A stretch of DNA of 64,000 nt from assembly GCA_016946835.1 (NCBI GenBank), contig JACVTC010000029.1:1137501-1201500 (forward strand), written 5' to 3'. Position 1 is the first letter of the stretch, and every line of letters starts with the position of its first letter. The notes under the pieces are model-generated. The model did no database searches. It saw nothing but the letters and a program-made list of their open reading frames with translations, and had not been told where the DNA came from. Shown here piece after piece: positions 1-12,639 of this stretch. Source of the stretch: Neocallimastix lanati (nom. inval.). Lineage: Eukaryota; Neocallimastigomycota; Neocallimastigomycetes; Neocallimastigales; Neocallimastigaceae. Made by a program: the position numbers and the translations under genes.

Positions 1-264
1 TATATCTTAAAAAAAAATTATTAAATTATTAAAATAGAGTTTTTATTATTATTATTATTATTATAATGTATTAGCAATTTAATAATCATATTTTCTTTTT
101 TTTTTTTTTTAGTATTGATTTTTAACTAAAAAAAAAAAAAGAATATATATATATATATATATATTAAAACATTTTATATATATATTAAAAATAAAATTTT
201 TAATTATTAATATAAAAATTGATTAATTTTAGTTTTAATTTTTTTTTTTTTTTTTTTTTTTTAG

Positions 265-720
265 ATTGAGATTATCATGAGGGGAGGACAATAGGGCTTC
301 CAGTTTCTCCATTAATAATGTATCAGACTCTCACTGGATTCTTTGCTCTACCGTTTCGGCGTTGATGCGGACCTCTCACTAAGCAAGGTTAATATGAAAA
401 AAAATTTTCCCATAAGCCACTTTTATATGACAGGCTTTCTTTTTCAGTGATCGCTTGAACCTTCATCAAGGGAGGAAGGAACAACAAACACTAATTCTTT
501 CATCGATATGTGAAAGTGCTCTCTGCATGAAACCAATGATATAATATAGCAATAGGAATACTTACCATGGTGAGCGAAACACTCAACTTCACATTTATAA
601 GGAAAAAATATTTGAAAAATACATGGACGGATGAATAGCCCCCCATAATAAATTTAAGAAGGTGGTTGCGGAGGTCAATCCATAAACTTTAAGTGTGCTT
701 GGACCCAGTGCAAAGGCATT
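265..720. other. GC-richer island, unidentified (degenerate coding sequence or RNA gene)
   Basis: This block of about 455 bp stands out sharply from the surrounding AT tracts because it has ordinary base composition. On the minus strand, short stretches read like a membrane protein, for example residues YGLTSATTFLNLLWGAIHP and, in another frame, LSVSLTMVSIPIAILYHWF. They do not lie in one frame. The plus strand also gives short coding-like stretches such as LPVSPLIMYQTLTGFFALPF. A GTAAGT donor-like site occurs on the minus strand near 558-566, so a gene with tiny exons is possible. A faint resemblance to the sterol-scaffold protein Erg28 crossed my mind but is not firm. A structured non-coding RNA would also explain a composition island. 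I cannot choose between these, so function is unknown. Confidence 0.4.
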
Positions 721-1111
721 AATTTTAATTTAAAATTTTTTAAAAAAAAAAAAAAAATTTAAATATTAGACCAAAATTTATAATAAAGTTTTAAGATGAT
801 TTAAAAATTTTTTAAAAAAAATATTTTTTGTGGTAAGATGAACTTTATTTTTAACATTTTAAAAAATCTTTTTTTTTTTATTATTTATAATAATTTTATT
901 TAATCATATAGAAATAATTTAATTTATTATAATTAAAAAATTAATATTTAGAATTTTAAAAAAAAAAAAAAAAAAAAAAAGTTTTTTCTATTTTTTTTTT
1001 TTTTTTTTTAAAAAATTATATTTATTAATAATTTATAACATTTTTTTATTATAGCCTAAATTATTAAAGAACTTTAACTTTATTTATTTATTTATTAATT
1101 ATATGAATATT

Positions 1112-1145
<34 letters not shown>

Positions 1146-1146
<1 letters not shown>

Positions 1147-1692
1147 AAACACACACTATTAATAATAAAAAAAAAATATTATTTATCAAAATTTGAATAT
1201 AATAATATTTTAAATAGTTAATATGAAATTGAAAGTAATATTCAAAATAAAAGTGTATAAATAAATTCAAAAAAAAAAAAAATTCATTTGCAAAGAACCT
1301 CACCTCCAATACCATAAAAATTTTTTGTGTAATAAAATAAAATCATTATAATAAAAAAAAATAATTATAATAAAAAAAAATAATTATAATAAAAAAAAAT
1401 AATTATAATAAAATAAAATAATTATAATAAAATAAAATAATTATAATAAAATAAAATAATTATAATAAAATAAAATAATTATAATAAAAAAAAATAATTA
1501 TAATAAAAAAAAATAATTATAATAAAAAAAAATAATTATAATAAAAAAAAAATAAAGCATTAGAAAGAATAAGAGAATAGAAGATAAAATTTAGATATTT
1601 ATAATATATTTGTGTATAAAATGTAAAAAAAAAAAAAAAAAAAAAATTAAAATATTAATTTAAATTTTTTGGTTATTTATTTTTATCTTTTA

Positions 1693-1733
<41 letters not shown>

Positions 1734-2283
1734 AAACACACACTATTAATAATAAAAAAAAATATTATTTATCAAAATTTGAATATAATAATATTTTAAA
1801 TAGTTAATATGAAATTGAAAGTAATATTCAAAATAAAAGTGTATAAATAAATTCAAAAAAAAAAAAAATTCATTTGCAAAGAACCTCACCTCCAATACCA
1901 TAAAAATTTTTTGTGTAATAAAATAAAATCATTATAATAAAATAAAATAATTATAATAAAAAAAATAATTATAATAAAAAAAAATAATTATAATAAAATA
2001 AAATAATTATAATAAAATAAAATAATTATAATAAAAAAAAATAATTATAATAAAAAAAAATAATTATAATAAAATAAAATAATTATAATAAAATAAAATA
2101 ATTATAATAAAAAAAAATAATTATAATAAAAAAAAAATAAAGCATTAGAAAGAATAAGAGAATAGAAGATAAAATTTAGATATTTATAATATATTTGTGT
2201 ATAAAATGTAAAAAAAAAAAAAAAAAAAATAGAATTAAAATATTAATTTAAATTTTTTGGTTATTTATTTTTATCTTTTACAT
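1146..2283. repeat. Tandem duplication of a 587-bp non-coding unit
   Basis: A unit starting with GAAACACACACTATTAATAA at 1146 is repeated almost exactly from 1733. Both copies carry the same landmark (CAAAGAACCTCACCTCCAAT), the same AATAATTATAATAAAA microsatellite of variable length, and the same tail (GGTTATTTATTTTTATC). No coding sequence is evident. A diverged piece related to the start of the unit appears near 10770-10990. The rest of 721-3401 is poly-A/poly-T and AT microsatellite in which I see no gene. Confidence 0.85.
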
Positions 2284-2985
2284 TTTTTTTTTTTTTGGTT
2301 TTTTTTTTTAATTTTAAAGTTAATAATTAATACTCTTAAATAAAAAAAAAAAAAAACAAAAAAAAAAGATTCATAATTTGTACTTGATTTCTGTTTTAAA
2401 ATAAATAAACATTAATAAAATTAATAAATGAGAAAAAAAAAAAATTTTTTTTTTTTTTTATCTGCTTCCCAAATAGAATAATAAATACAGAGTTAAATAT
2501 TGGAAAAATATTATTATATATATATATAAATATATTTTTTTTATCTACATTAATATTTATTTATTCATTTAAATATAATTCTATTTTTTAACAATTTTTT
2601 TTTTTATATATATAAATTAAAAATAAAATAATATTTGATTATTTATTTATCATTTTAAATAAATAAATAAGTAAATAAATAAAAAATTATATATAAAAAA
2701 AAATGTAAAAATAAATATTTTAAAACTTTTTATTTTTTTTTATTTTATTTATTTGTTAAATACAATTAAAAAAAATACAACAGCAGAAATAGTTCAAAGT
2801 TTTATTTTATTAATAAAAAAGAAAAAAAAAATAAAAATAAAAATATATATTATATATAACTTTTTATTTTATTTTATTTTATTAATTATTTTTTTTTTAA
2901 CTTTTTTCTCTAATTTTTAAAAGTTCACTTTTTTTTATTTACATTTTATATTATTTCTTTTCAAATATTTTAATAGATCTCATAG

Positions 2986-3016
<31 letters not shown>

Positions 3017-3369
3017 ATAATAAATTTTTTTTGAAAGAGAATATATTTTAATAGATTCTATTCTATTCTATTCTATTATAAAAATATAATTTTAATTTGC
3101 TTAATGTATATACATTTAATAATTTATATACAATTTGTATTTTCTACTTTTTTTTTTTTTTTCTATAAAGTAAAAATTTATGAAAAAAATTTTTTTTTTT
3201 TTTTTATAATTTTTTATCAAAAATATAATTAAAAATAATTGAAAAAAAAAAAAAAAAAAAATAGTAATTAAAAGTAAAAATGAAAAAAAGTAATTTTAAA
3301 TAATAAAAAATAAAAATAATTAATTATGTAAATAAATAAATAGTTATTTATTTTTTTATTTATTTATTA

Positions 3370-3401
<32 letters not shown>

Positions 3402-3406
<5 letters not shown>

Positions 3407-5936
3407 TTTTATTTTTTTTATTATTGGGAAGGGTGTTTAATACTTGATTCATTTCATAGCTATGTTTCCTATAAGAAAAGAGATTACTTCCTTCCAATTC
3501 GATACCATGTTTTTTAGCATAATCGATCAACATTCGAACAATGGATGTATTTTCATTATTGATTGCTAGGCTTAAGGGTGTTAATCTCATGAAATCGCTT
3601 TTATTAATCATTAATTCAATGTTGTTTTCTTCGGCATACGCCATAAGAAACTCAACTATTTCGGGAGAGTTTCGTTTAACGGATTCTAAAAGTGGATAAG
3701 TCCTTGTTGATCCCTTCACAGGATTAATCCTTAATACTTGACCAACATCTCTGGCATAATTTGCGAGCAATTTAATAATTTCAAGATTATTATTAATGGC
3801 GGCTTGGAGTAATGGAGAGTCGAATTGATAAAATCTATCCTCTCCTTCCTCCTTCAACTCTTCTACTTCATTGTCATTATTTAGATTGACGGGGGAGTTT
3901 GTTGCTTTGGCATAGTTCAATAATAGCTCAACCATTTCGATATTATTATTTCTTGCGGCATATATGAGAGGATAGGAATCAATTTGATCTCTATCATTTA
4001 ATCGCAATGGTGTATTCGTTTCCTTGGCGTAGTTAACCAAAAGTTGAACACATTTTATATCATCATATTGAACTGCTTTTACTAACGGATACTCCGCATA
4101 AATACCATTGGCATTAATATCAAATTTGATATGATTTCGCTTGGTATAGTCCAAGACCATCGAGAGCATTTTACTGTCATGACTTTTTATGGCCGCTAAG
4201 ATGGGACTACCATTAAAATTATAAATTTCATTAATAGGCAGGAGGACATCATTCGTTTCTGCATATTCTAGGATTATGTTTAAGATTTCCATATTTCTTT
4301 CTAGGATAGCACTTAATAATGGATGATTAAAAAAATCATCCACGGTTTGAAGATCCAGAATATAATGATGTTGTTTAGCATAGTCGACAAGAAGTCGAAC
4401 TATTTCCACATTACTATTATCTTTGATGGCTTTTAACATGGCAGTGCATTGGCTTTCATTTTTTAAGTTTAGGTCTAAAATAATATTATGCGCGTTGGTA
4501 TAATCCATTAAGAGTTTTACGACTCTAACATTTCGGTTTCTAACGGCCCATATCAATGGAAAATATTGAAATTTGTCCTTCCCATTTGGATTCAAAACTA
4601 TATCATTTTGGTCGGCATAGTCGATCAAGAGTTGTATCAATTTCTCATCATTACTTTTGACAGCACTTAGAAGTGGATAGTTATGATCGCAATTTTCATC
4701 TGTTACGTTTAATACTATTCCGTTTTTGTTGGCATAATCGATTAAGAGTTGAAAAACTTCAATCTTGTCATAATCGATCGCTCTTAAAACTGGATAGTCT
4801 TGTTTGTTGTTTTTATCATTTAGCTTTAATACAATACCATTTTGATTGGCATAATCTATAAGGGTTTGTACGACTTTCACTTTACAATCCCAGATGATAC
4901 TTAAAAGTGGATAATTTTGGTCATCCAATTTTTTGTTCAAGTCAATAATAATATGGTGTTTGAGGGTATAATTTATTATTATATCAAGGATTTCGGAATT
5001 TTCTGATATTTTCAGAGAATTTAAATAGTGCCTATTGATATAGTTTAATTTTATTTTATTATGTTCCGCATAGTTAATTAACAACTGAAAAATATCCACT
5101 TTTTTAAGTTCAATAGCCCTATCCAATGGATTATTACTTTCATTACTTTCATTGACCTCCAGATCAACATGATTACGAATGGCATAATCAATCAACATCT
5201 TGACCACTTCTTCGCTACTAATCAACATCTTGATCACTTCTTCGCTACCACTAAGTAAAGCCCAGACTACTGGCGAAAAGTTCTCTATCCTCATTTCATT
5301 TAATTTTATGATTGATTTATTATTATAAAAAAAAATATTATTTAATTGGTCGTCGGAAAGGGCTTTTCCAGCCTTGTAAATAAAGAGAAGATTTTTTATA
5401 AAATCAATATCATAACATTTAATCTCGAATAGTTTTTTTAATTCCCTTTTACGTAATAAATATTCGAAAACCTTAAGGGTAACCAGTGAGAAATCATTGG
5501 TTTTTTTTAAAATATAATTTATTCTTTTTTCTGTTAAATTAAAATATGCTTCTCTTTCATTATATAAATATAAATGTTCCAAAATATTTTTAGAGTTTAC
5601 AATTTCAGCGTCTAGTCGAGCCCCATACTTCAGTAATAAATCAGCAGCTTTAAAATTATCTTTCAATATAGCTTTAAAAAGCAATACATTATATGGTGAT
5701 CCTGCTTCGTTAATTTTATTTTGTTTATGTTTTTGATTTTCTTCCAAAATAAATTCCATACTGCCCAATTGATCCTTTTCTAATAAATACGATAGTGTAT
5801 CAACAAAATCACACATTTTTTCCCATTTTATTGTAAAATTTTTAAAAATTTCTTTAATTTCATATACATTTTTTTCTTTAATTAAAGTTAAGAGAATTTT
5901 CTGAGATTCAATGTTTTCACCATTATCTAATTCCAT
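3402..5936 (-). CDS. Large ankyrin-repeat protein (844 aa)
   Basis: A single-exon reading frame starts at an ATG (5934-5936) just downstream of an A/T-rich leader. Residues 1-215 are a helical region with weak ankyrin character. From about residue 217 to 830 there are roughly 15 repeats of about 39 residues each. Each opens with a PLL-A-(I/V) motif, followed by a helix of the type VQLLIDYA and an extended loop (NxIxLxLN). The units are longer than the canonical 33-residue ankyrin repeat because of this loop. A short charged tail ends in NNKKNKN. There is no signal peptide, membrane segment or catalytic domain, so a cytosolic or nuclear protein-binding scaffold is inferred. The binding partner cannot be told. 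An in-frame 30-bp duplication lengthens the first repeat. The base composition is much richer in GC than the flanks, as expected for real coding sequence. No operon-like neighbour exists. Confidence 0.93.
5191..5250 (-). repeat. In-frame 30-bp direct duplication inside the ankyrin gene
   Basis: Bases 5191-5220 and 5221-5250 are near-identical direct repeats (ATCAACATCTTGA-CACTTCT core). They encode two successive copies of an EEV(I/V)KMLI segment around residues 229-248. The ten extra codons lengthen one ankyrin helix region without breaking the frame, so this is a recent slippage or duplication. Confidence 0.9.
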
Positions 5937-6723
5937 TTTCCTTTTTTTTTTTTTTTAGAAAAAAAATTATTTTTTAATTACTATACAAATAAATCTAAAT
6001 TAATTAAAACAACCTTTTACTATCTATTAATATGAATTTAATTTAAAAGCCAAAAAAAAAAAAAAGCTTTTTATTTTTTTTTTATTGTTTTTTTTTTTAA
6101 AATATAATAAATTTCAGACAAAAAAAAAACCTTTTACCACTTTTTTTTTTTTTTTTTTTTTTTTTCAATTAACCATTTTAATATAAATAATAATATTTAA
6201 TAATAATAAATAATAATAATAAATAATAAATAATAATAAATAATAATAAATAATAATATTTAATAATAAATAATATTTAATAATAAATAATAATAAATAA
6301 TAATAAATAATAAATAATAAATAATAATAAATAATAATATTTAATAATAATAAATAAATAATAAATAATAAATTGTAAAAAAAAAAAAATTTTTTTTTTC
6401 TTAATTTGGTTCAATTAAAATTTTTATTTATATAATTTTCTACATTAAAACTATTAAAAATATTTAAAACTATTAAAACATTATCATTATTATTTTCAAA
6501 TTCCGTAAATATCAAGACAAAAAGCTCAGTGTTCTGTTAATATAAATCATTAAACCATACAAGAATTATGTATAAAGCGAGAGAAGAAAACCTTTGAAAT
6601 AAGTCTTCTAAAGAAGCCTCGCTTACCTAAATTACTCTCATACTTTTATATTTATTCCTATTAAGTATTATTGGAACTATTGGCAACACCTAAATTTATT
6701 ACATTTTAATAATTGCATTACAT
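5937..6723. repeat. AT-only spacer with AATAAT microsatellite
   Basis: This is the upstream region of the ankyrin gene. It holds poly-T/poly-A runs and an (AATAATA)n-type microsatellite at about 6184-6372. Less repetitive sequence at 6490-6690 includes the hairpin listed separately. I see no coding sequence. Confidence 0.7.
6575..6624. other. Inverted repeat that could fold into a hairpin
   Basis: AAGCGAG followed by AGAAGA is mirrored by TCTTCT and then CTCGCTT, giving two stem segments (7 and 6 bp) with a loop of about 16 nt and a side bulge. It lies in one of the few non-repetitive stretches of this spacer. It could be a structured RNA element or chance; no known RNA family is recognised. 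Confidence 0.35.
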
Positions 6724-7110
6724 CAATCATTCAATTATTTATTATTCAATTATTCAATTATTCAATTATTCAATTATTCAATTATTCAATTATTTATTAT
6801 TCAATTATTTATTATTCAATTATCTATTATTCAATTATTATTATTTATTATTATTATTATTATTATTATTTATTATTTATTATTTATTATTTATTATTTA
6901 TTATTTATTATTTATTATTTATTATTTATTATTTATTATTTATTATTTATTATTTATTATTTATTATTTATTATTTATTATTTATTATTTATTATTTATT
7001 ATTTATTATTTATTATTTATTATTTATTATTTATTATTTATTATTTATTATTTTATTATTTATTATTCAATTATTTATTATTCAATTATTAATTATTATT
7101 TATTTATTAT
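6724..7110. repeat. TATTATT heptamer / TTCAA satellite array
   Basis: A first part is built of ATTATTCA units (6724-6840). The main part (about 6865-7050) is a near-perfect 7-bp tandem array of TATTATT, more than 20 copies. Open frames through it (Leu/Ile/Tyr only) are artefacts of the repeat. Confidence 0.9.
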
Positions 7111-7320
7111 CTAATCTTAAATTATTTATATATAAATATAGATTATATATTGAATTTTTTTTTAAATAAAAATTATTTTCTCAAGAAATATTAATCATGA
7201 AAGAAGTGATATGATAAACAATTATACATGATATTATGTTATTACTTGATTGTTCTAATTTCGTATTAGATTATTTATTTTATTTATTACCAAATTTTAA
7301 ATTCCAAAAAACCAATTTCA

Positions 7321-9650
7321 ACATCACTGAACACCATATTCGACATCGCTGATGATCTTGTAAAAAGCACGTTCTTTGTGATTGCTAAAACAGACGGGTT
7401 ACGTCGATTAGTCATTATCATCAATCATTTAATGTTTAGTGTATCTGAAAATTTCGAGGTGGAATACATCGATTGTATTAACTCCGATCGTCATTTAGTT
7501 TTCGATTGTGAATTTGTAAAATGATAATGTAAAGATTTAATAAAATCTTTAATAATTAATTATTACATAATTAATTAATGTAATAAAATTACATAAATTT
7601 ATGATTTACGTATATGAAAATTAATTATAAATTTATGTAAACTTTTCATAAAGGAAAAATTATTATTTAAATAATTTTGGATAATAACTTTAATCTAAAT
7701 AATTTATTTAAGTTAGTTAATTTAGTTTAGTTTATTTAAAATAGTTATTCTATTTAACTTAGTTAATTTAGTTTAGTTAGTTTAAAATACTTTAAAATTA
7801 ATTTCGGAATAGTTTTAAATAGTTAAAATTAGTTTAAATAGTTTATAAAAATAGTTTTAAATTGTAAATATATAAACATTAGTATTAATAATATTTATAT
7901 AATAAATATATAATAAATGAGTTGTTATTGAATTTAATTATTATTGTAAATAAGTTGAAAGTTTATTGAATTAATTATTGTTTAGTTTAGTTAATTATTA
8001 TTTAATAAAATTATTAATAAATATTTTGTTTATAAATAAATAGTAATATATGTAAATTAGATAGAAATAATATATTATAATGTAATAATGAAAAAATATA
8101 AATACATGTAAATTTCTATAATTAAATCGATGTATTAGTTATTGACTATATGATAGTTAATAACAAAAAAGAGATTTAATTTTTTTTAATTAATAAAGAT
8201 TATTTTATTTAAAAAAACGAATTTTTATTACGTGTTTTTTTATTTTGGTGTTAAAATTTGTTATTTATAATCTGTTTCTGATAGAACTCTTTACAGATAA
8301 ATTTTACCCCATTTGATATTTTTTATATCATAATGTCGATTTTGAGATTAAAGAGTTATAAGGAACGCATTGCTATTCTTGATTCTTTTAAATTTTGACT
8401 CCTTCAAAAGGATAAATTTAAGCGAAAAAAAATTAGAAAATGTGGAAATTATTCCGATTTACAAAATTTTAGAAAAAATGAAATTAATAATGAAAATAAA
8501 AATTTTATGCCAAATGATGGTATTATTAATACGGATGGTGCTGCTACTTATACTTTACAAAATATTATTCCTTTTGATAGCCACTGGGTTGAAGATATTA
8601 GAATTTATAAGATTAAAACAAGGAACACTGTTGATATTTGATTTGATGGTCGTTATTTTTTACGCTAAACAACATTCAATTAAAAAGTCGAATCTAAAAT
8701 TGACATTAGCGGAATTTTAGAAAAAAAAATATGTTTAAAGTATCATCAACATAAAAAGTTAAATCGTGATAAAAATAAAAATTATTACGTATTACCGTAA
8801 AAAGAAAAAAAGTGGTTATTATCAATGATACTCCGTTCAATAAACGTATTATTTACTATCAACTAGTGAAAGAAAAGAAAAAAATTCCTTTTATTATTGA
8901 ATTCGATATGGATAAAGGAGTATTTGTGAAAGAACGGGAAGATAAATGGACCTCGAATAGTTTAAATACTTTTAATAGTGTAGTTCTTGTTTCTTTTCAA
9001 AAAAATTAATATTGAAATATTTTCACCGGATTCTAATACCCTAAATGAGTAAATATCATAATAGAATAAAACAAAATATACTTAATGAATATAAAGGAAA
9101 CTTACTTGATATAGGTTCTGGGAATGGTGGAGATATTCATAAATGGAAACACTTCTGAAAAATTGCGTGGGTTGAACCCGACAACGTGAAATTAAAAAAT
9201 TTAAAGGAAAGAATTAAAAAAAAAAAAATCTGATATTAAGAATCGTATCACCATTTATCCAAATACTATTCAAAACATTAAATTAAAAGACTCTTTTAAT
9301 ATGGCTACGTACTTTTTTGTTTTTGCCTTTAATGATTTCAATTATAGTGACGTTGAAAGTATGTTGAACAATATTAGCCAAAATATTAATGGAATAATTT
9401 ATAGTTCTTTTTTTATGGATTATTAGCTTATTCAATAGTGATATCGATTCTCCTTGCATAAAATGTCGACAATGTATTGTTACAAATAAAAATAAATTTT
9501 TATATTCATTAGACAAGGAATCACAAGTTTATTTTATTAGGCAATTTACGATATGTGCATAAAGAATGTGATACTATAATGTTTGTAAATATTGAAAAAA
9601 ACCAATTTAACGGAACATTATGAAAATGAAATTAACAGTGAAAAAGTAAT
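7321..9650 (+). pseudogene. Fossil mRNA capping enzyme of large-DNA-virus / linear-plasmid type
   Basis: Scattered stretches on the plus strand match, in the right order, the parts of a combined capping enzyme. The guanylyltransferase motif KTDG (7387-7398) is followed by a DCEF motif-III-like stretch near 7500, an NDG motif (about 8511-8520) and an NTVD motif (8624-8635). Downstream comes the SAM-binding motif LDIGSGNGGD of an (guanine-N7)-methyltransferase (9105-9134) followed by HKWKH. Guanylyltransferase and N7-methyltransferase on one chain is the arrangement known in African swine fever virus, mimivirus relatives and yeast linear killer plasmids. Fungal nuclear genes keep these activities on separate proteins. 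The gene is clearly broken many times and partly interrupted by AT-rich filler, so it is an old fossil. No other viral gene is recognised beside it. The family call rests on motifs and order only. Confidence 0.68.
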
Positions 9651-11994
9651 AAAAATATTTAAAAAAAAAAGTTTAATATAATTAGTCAATATTCAATACA
9701 ATAAAACCATATTCATTCTTTAATCCATCTCAAAATCTATATACTTCATATTTGAGAGTTATTAAATTTTCACATACAAATGACTAACAAATTATGAAAT
9801 AAATTAAAGACATAACATTAAGAGATTAAATAAATATCATTATGATTATAAAACTAACTCTATTGTAAAACTTTCAAACTAATATTCTCTATATTTTATT
9901 TTTTATTATTAATAATAATTCTAGAATATCTGTTCATATTATATTTAATTGTTCTAGACTATGTGTAATAATTATAATAAAAATATTTTTATTTTTAAAT
10001 AGTTTTGAATAATTGCTCATTTAAATTACTTTAATTAATAATACAGAAAAGTTTATACTTTATGGATTATTTAATGTTAAAATATATATATATATTTTTT
10101 TTTTAAAAAGAAGATCCAATTCTATTAAACAAATAACTATATGATTTTATAGTAAATTAATGATAAAAAAAAAATAAATAAATTTATACATTTAGGTTTA
10201 ATTAATAAAATATATATTTTTTCTTGAAAGAAAGGAATTGATAATTAGATTAGAATGTGTTAATCCTACAAAAAATAACATTAATTAACATAAACAGATT
10301 TCTCATATTTATTATTAAGATATTAATTTATTATTTAGTAAAATAATTTTTAAAAATTATTATTATATTAAAAAAATTTATTTAAATTTTATTTGATATA
10401 ACTAATAAAAAATTTTATTTCCAAGTAGTATATAATTATTTTTAAATTTGTTCAATATATTCAGGTAATAATAGTAATTAATAGGAGGAATCTATAATAA
10501 TTATTAATATATAATTTATTGTGGTCTAACAAAATAAGTTGGATTAAGATTATTAGTAATTAAAATAATGTTATATAATGTATGTAATAACAATACATAA
10601 TAACAATATAATACATTCAATATATTAAAAATAATTCTTAATTTTATGAATAGAAAGATTCGTATCATTGGTTTATTATCTTTTGGAAATTTAAAATTTA
10701 TTAAAAATTGAACTCAAAAAATAATTTCAATTAAATTTTTAATTTTTTTATTTTTTTTAAGTTCGCAATTATTTCAAACTTTAACTTTATTAATTTATTC
10801 ATTTATTCATTTATTTATTAATTATATGTGTATTTTTTAAAAATATAAAATTAATGAAAAATATTTTTATATCACCAAATTGAACATATTAATTTTTTAA
10901 TAGTATTGTGAAATAAAAAAAAAAAAAAATTAAAAATAAAATGTATAAATAATTTCGGAAAAAGTTTCGCAATTAACAATATTGAAAATCAAGATTTAGA
11001 TTTTAATTGATAATTTAATTACCGAACATTGAAGATTTTAAATTTAGTTTAATGGAAGAATATTCAGTAACTCCTTTTCACTATTATTAATTCTTCTTAA
11101 CCTTTATGTACTTTGTTATTAAAAATAATTAAATTTTCAAATCTAAAATATTTTAGTTAATTTAAATAATATAAATGTTTTAAAAAGTAATATAATGTAT
11201 AATTAAGAATAAACTATTTCTTAATTTTAACCAAAGTTACTAAAATATAATATTAATTTAACAAGTTTACAATAATGCATTTTAATTTCAACATGAATAT
11301 ATAAATAATTTATATTTATTTCTTTTAGATTAATTATAGTATAATATTTGATAAATTCATGGTAACTACAATTACATTTATTACAATATTTAGTAAATTA
11401 ATATAAATAATATTTCAAAATATTTATATATTTAAATCATTGTAAATTTATGTACACTATATATATTTACACAGAATAATAATATAATATGCTTATTTTG
11501 TAATAAAATTTATATATTACGATATTTACATGGTTTTATTTTATATTACCTAGTTATCTTATTTTATTTACTATTAATAGGATTTTATATTTTTATATTG
11601 TTATTTATTCTGTAGTTATGATAAAATATATATAATAAAATATATATAGTAAATAAAATTAATCATCATAATTTTATGTTGTAATAGCACAAATTATTGG
11701 ATCAACTACTATCTGAATAAATTTTATTATTTCAAATGATTACTTTAATATATTAATATTAATGTTTTTTTTTTATTCTATATTAATTATTCTTTATATT
11801 AAAAGAATTATTGACTTTATATATAAAATAATACTATAAAAATTAAAATTATTATTTTTTATGCTTATATTCAATTTTATTTTCAATAGGTTTCTGGGAT
11901 ACAATTTCATAGTTATTAAAAGTTTGATTTAGATATATTTTTATAATGATTAAGATTTGAAATTTTTAATTTATTCTTAAATTTGTAATTTTTT

Positions 11995-12032
<38 letters not shown>

Positions 12033-12053
12033 TTATTAATAAAACTTTTTTTT
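9651..12053. other. AT-rich spacer without recognisable genes
   Basis: About 2.4 kb of AT-rich, weakly repetitive DNA. A segment near 10770-10990 is distantly related to the 587-bp repeat unit at 1.1-2.3 kb. I find no convincing reading frame, RNA or transposon end here. Confidence 0.6.
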
Positions 12054-12480
12054 TCAGTAGTTTTTTGTAAATTTTATACTCTTTATGTTATTATTGTTAT
12101 TTCTATTAATAATAGCCTTATTCTTATTATTTTTTTTACTATTATCCTGTAAAATTTTGGTATGGCTTTCATTTAATGTCATTTTTATACTTTCTTCAAT
12201 AGTTGAATTTTTGAGTATTTGCTCCTGATTTTCAGCTAATTTTTGATTTTCATTAATATAATTCTTCATTAATTCTATCTTCATTAATTTTTTTTTTTTT
12301 TTTGTTTTTTGAATTATTATCTAATATGTTTTCATTATTGTATTCTTTCATTAAATCTATATTTATCTTCAAGATTAATTTTGTTCTTTTTGCTTTCATT
12401 CATTTCAAATTCATTATGATTTTGATTATCTGAAGGATTTGAGGAATAAAAAAAAAAAAAAAAAAAAAAGATGTCCAAGT
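12054..12480 (-). other. Asn/Lys/Glu-rich coding-like stretch, unidentified
   Basis: A 76-codon frame (12054-12284) and a further coding-like stretch upstream to about 12450 are rich in Asn, Lys and Glu. They contain poly-Asn and end without a recognisable domain. It lies directly downstream of a minus-strand copia fragment and could be a piece of an Asn-rich retroelement linker or of a host protein. No function can be given. Confidence 0.25.
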
Positions 12481-12639
12481 GAGCCTAGTGTACTTTCATT
12501 TTGAAATATTCATCACCAATTATTATTATTATTGATTTACTTCAAATTTATTTTACTTGTTAAATTAAATTTGCTAAATTATAACTCTAAATCATCAATT
12601 TTTTTTGGAATAGAGAATTCCTAAAATTTATCCATGAGA

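Noticed and set aside
558-566. ATACTTACC, identical to the 5' end of U1 snRNA
   Set aside because: The downstream sequence lacks U1 stem-loop I, the GAUCA-type loop and an Sm site. On the other strand it is simply a GTAAGT donor-like site.
1326-2130. CRISPR-like regular repeats
   Set aside because: The units are 15-17-bp AT microsatellite repeats without unique spacers, in a eukaryotic context.
6713-7114. 133-codon Leu/Ile/Tyr open frame
   Set aside because: It is generated entirely by the TATTATT heptamer array.
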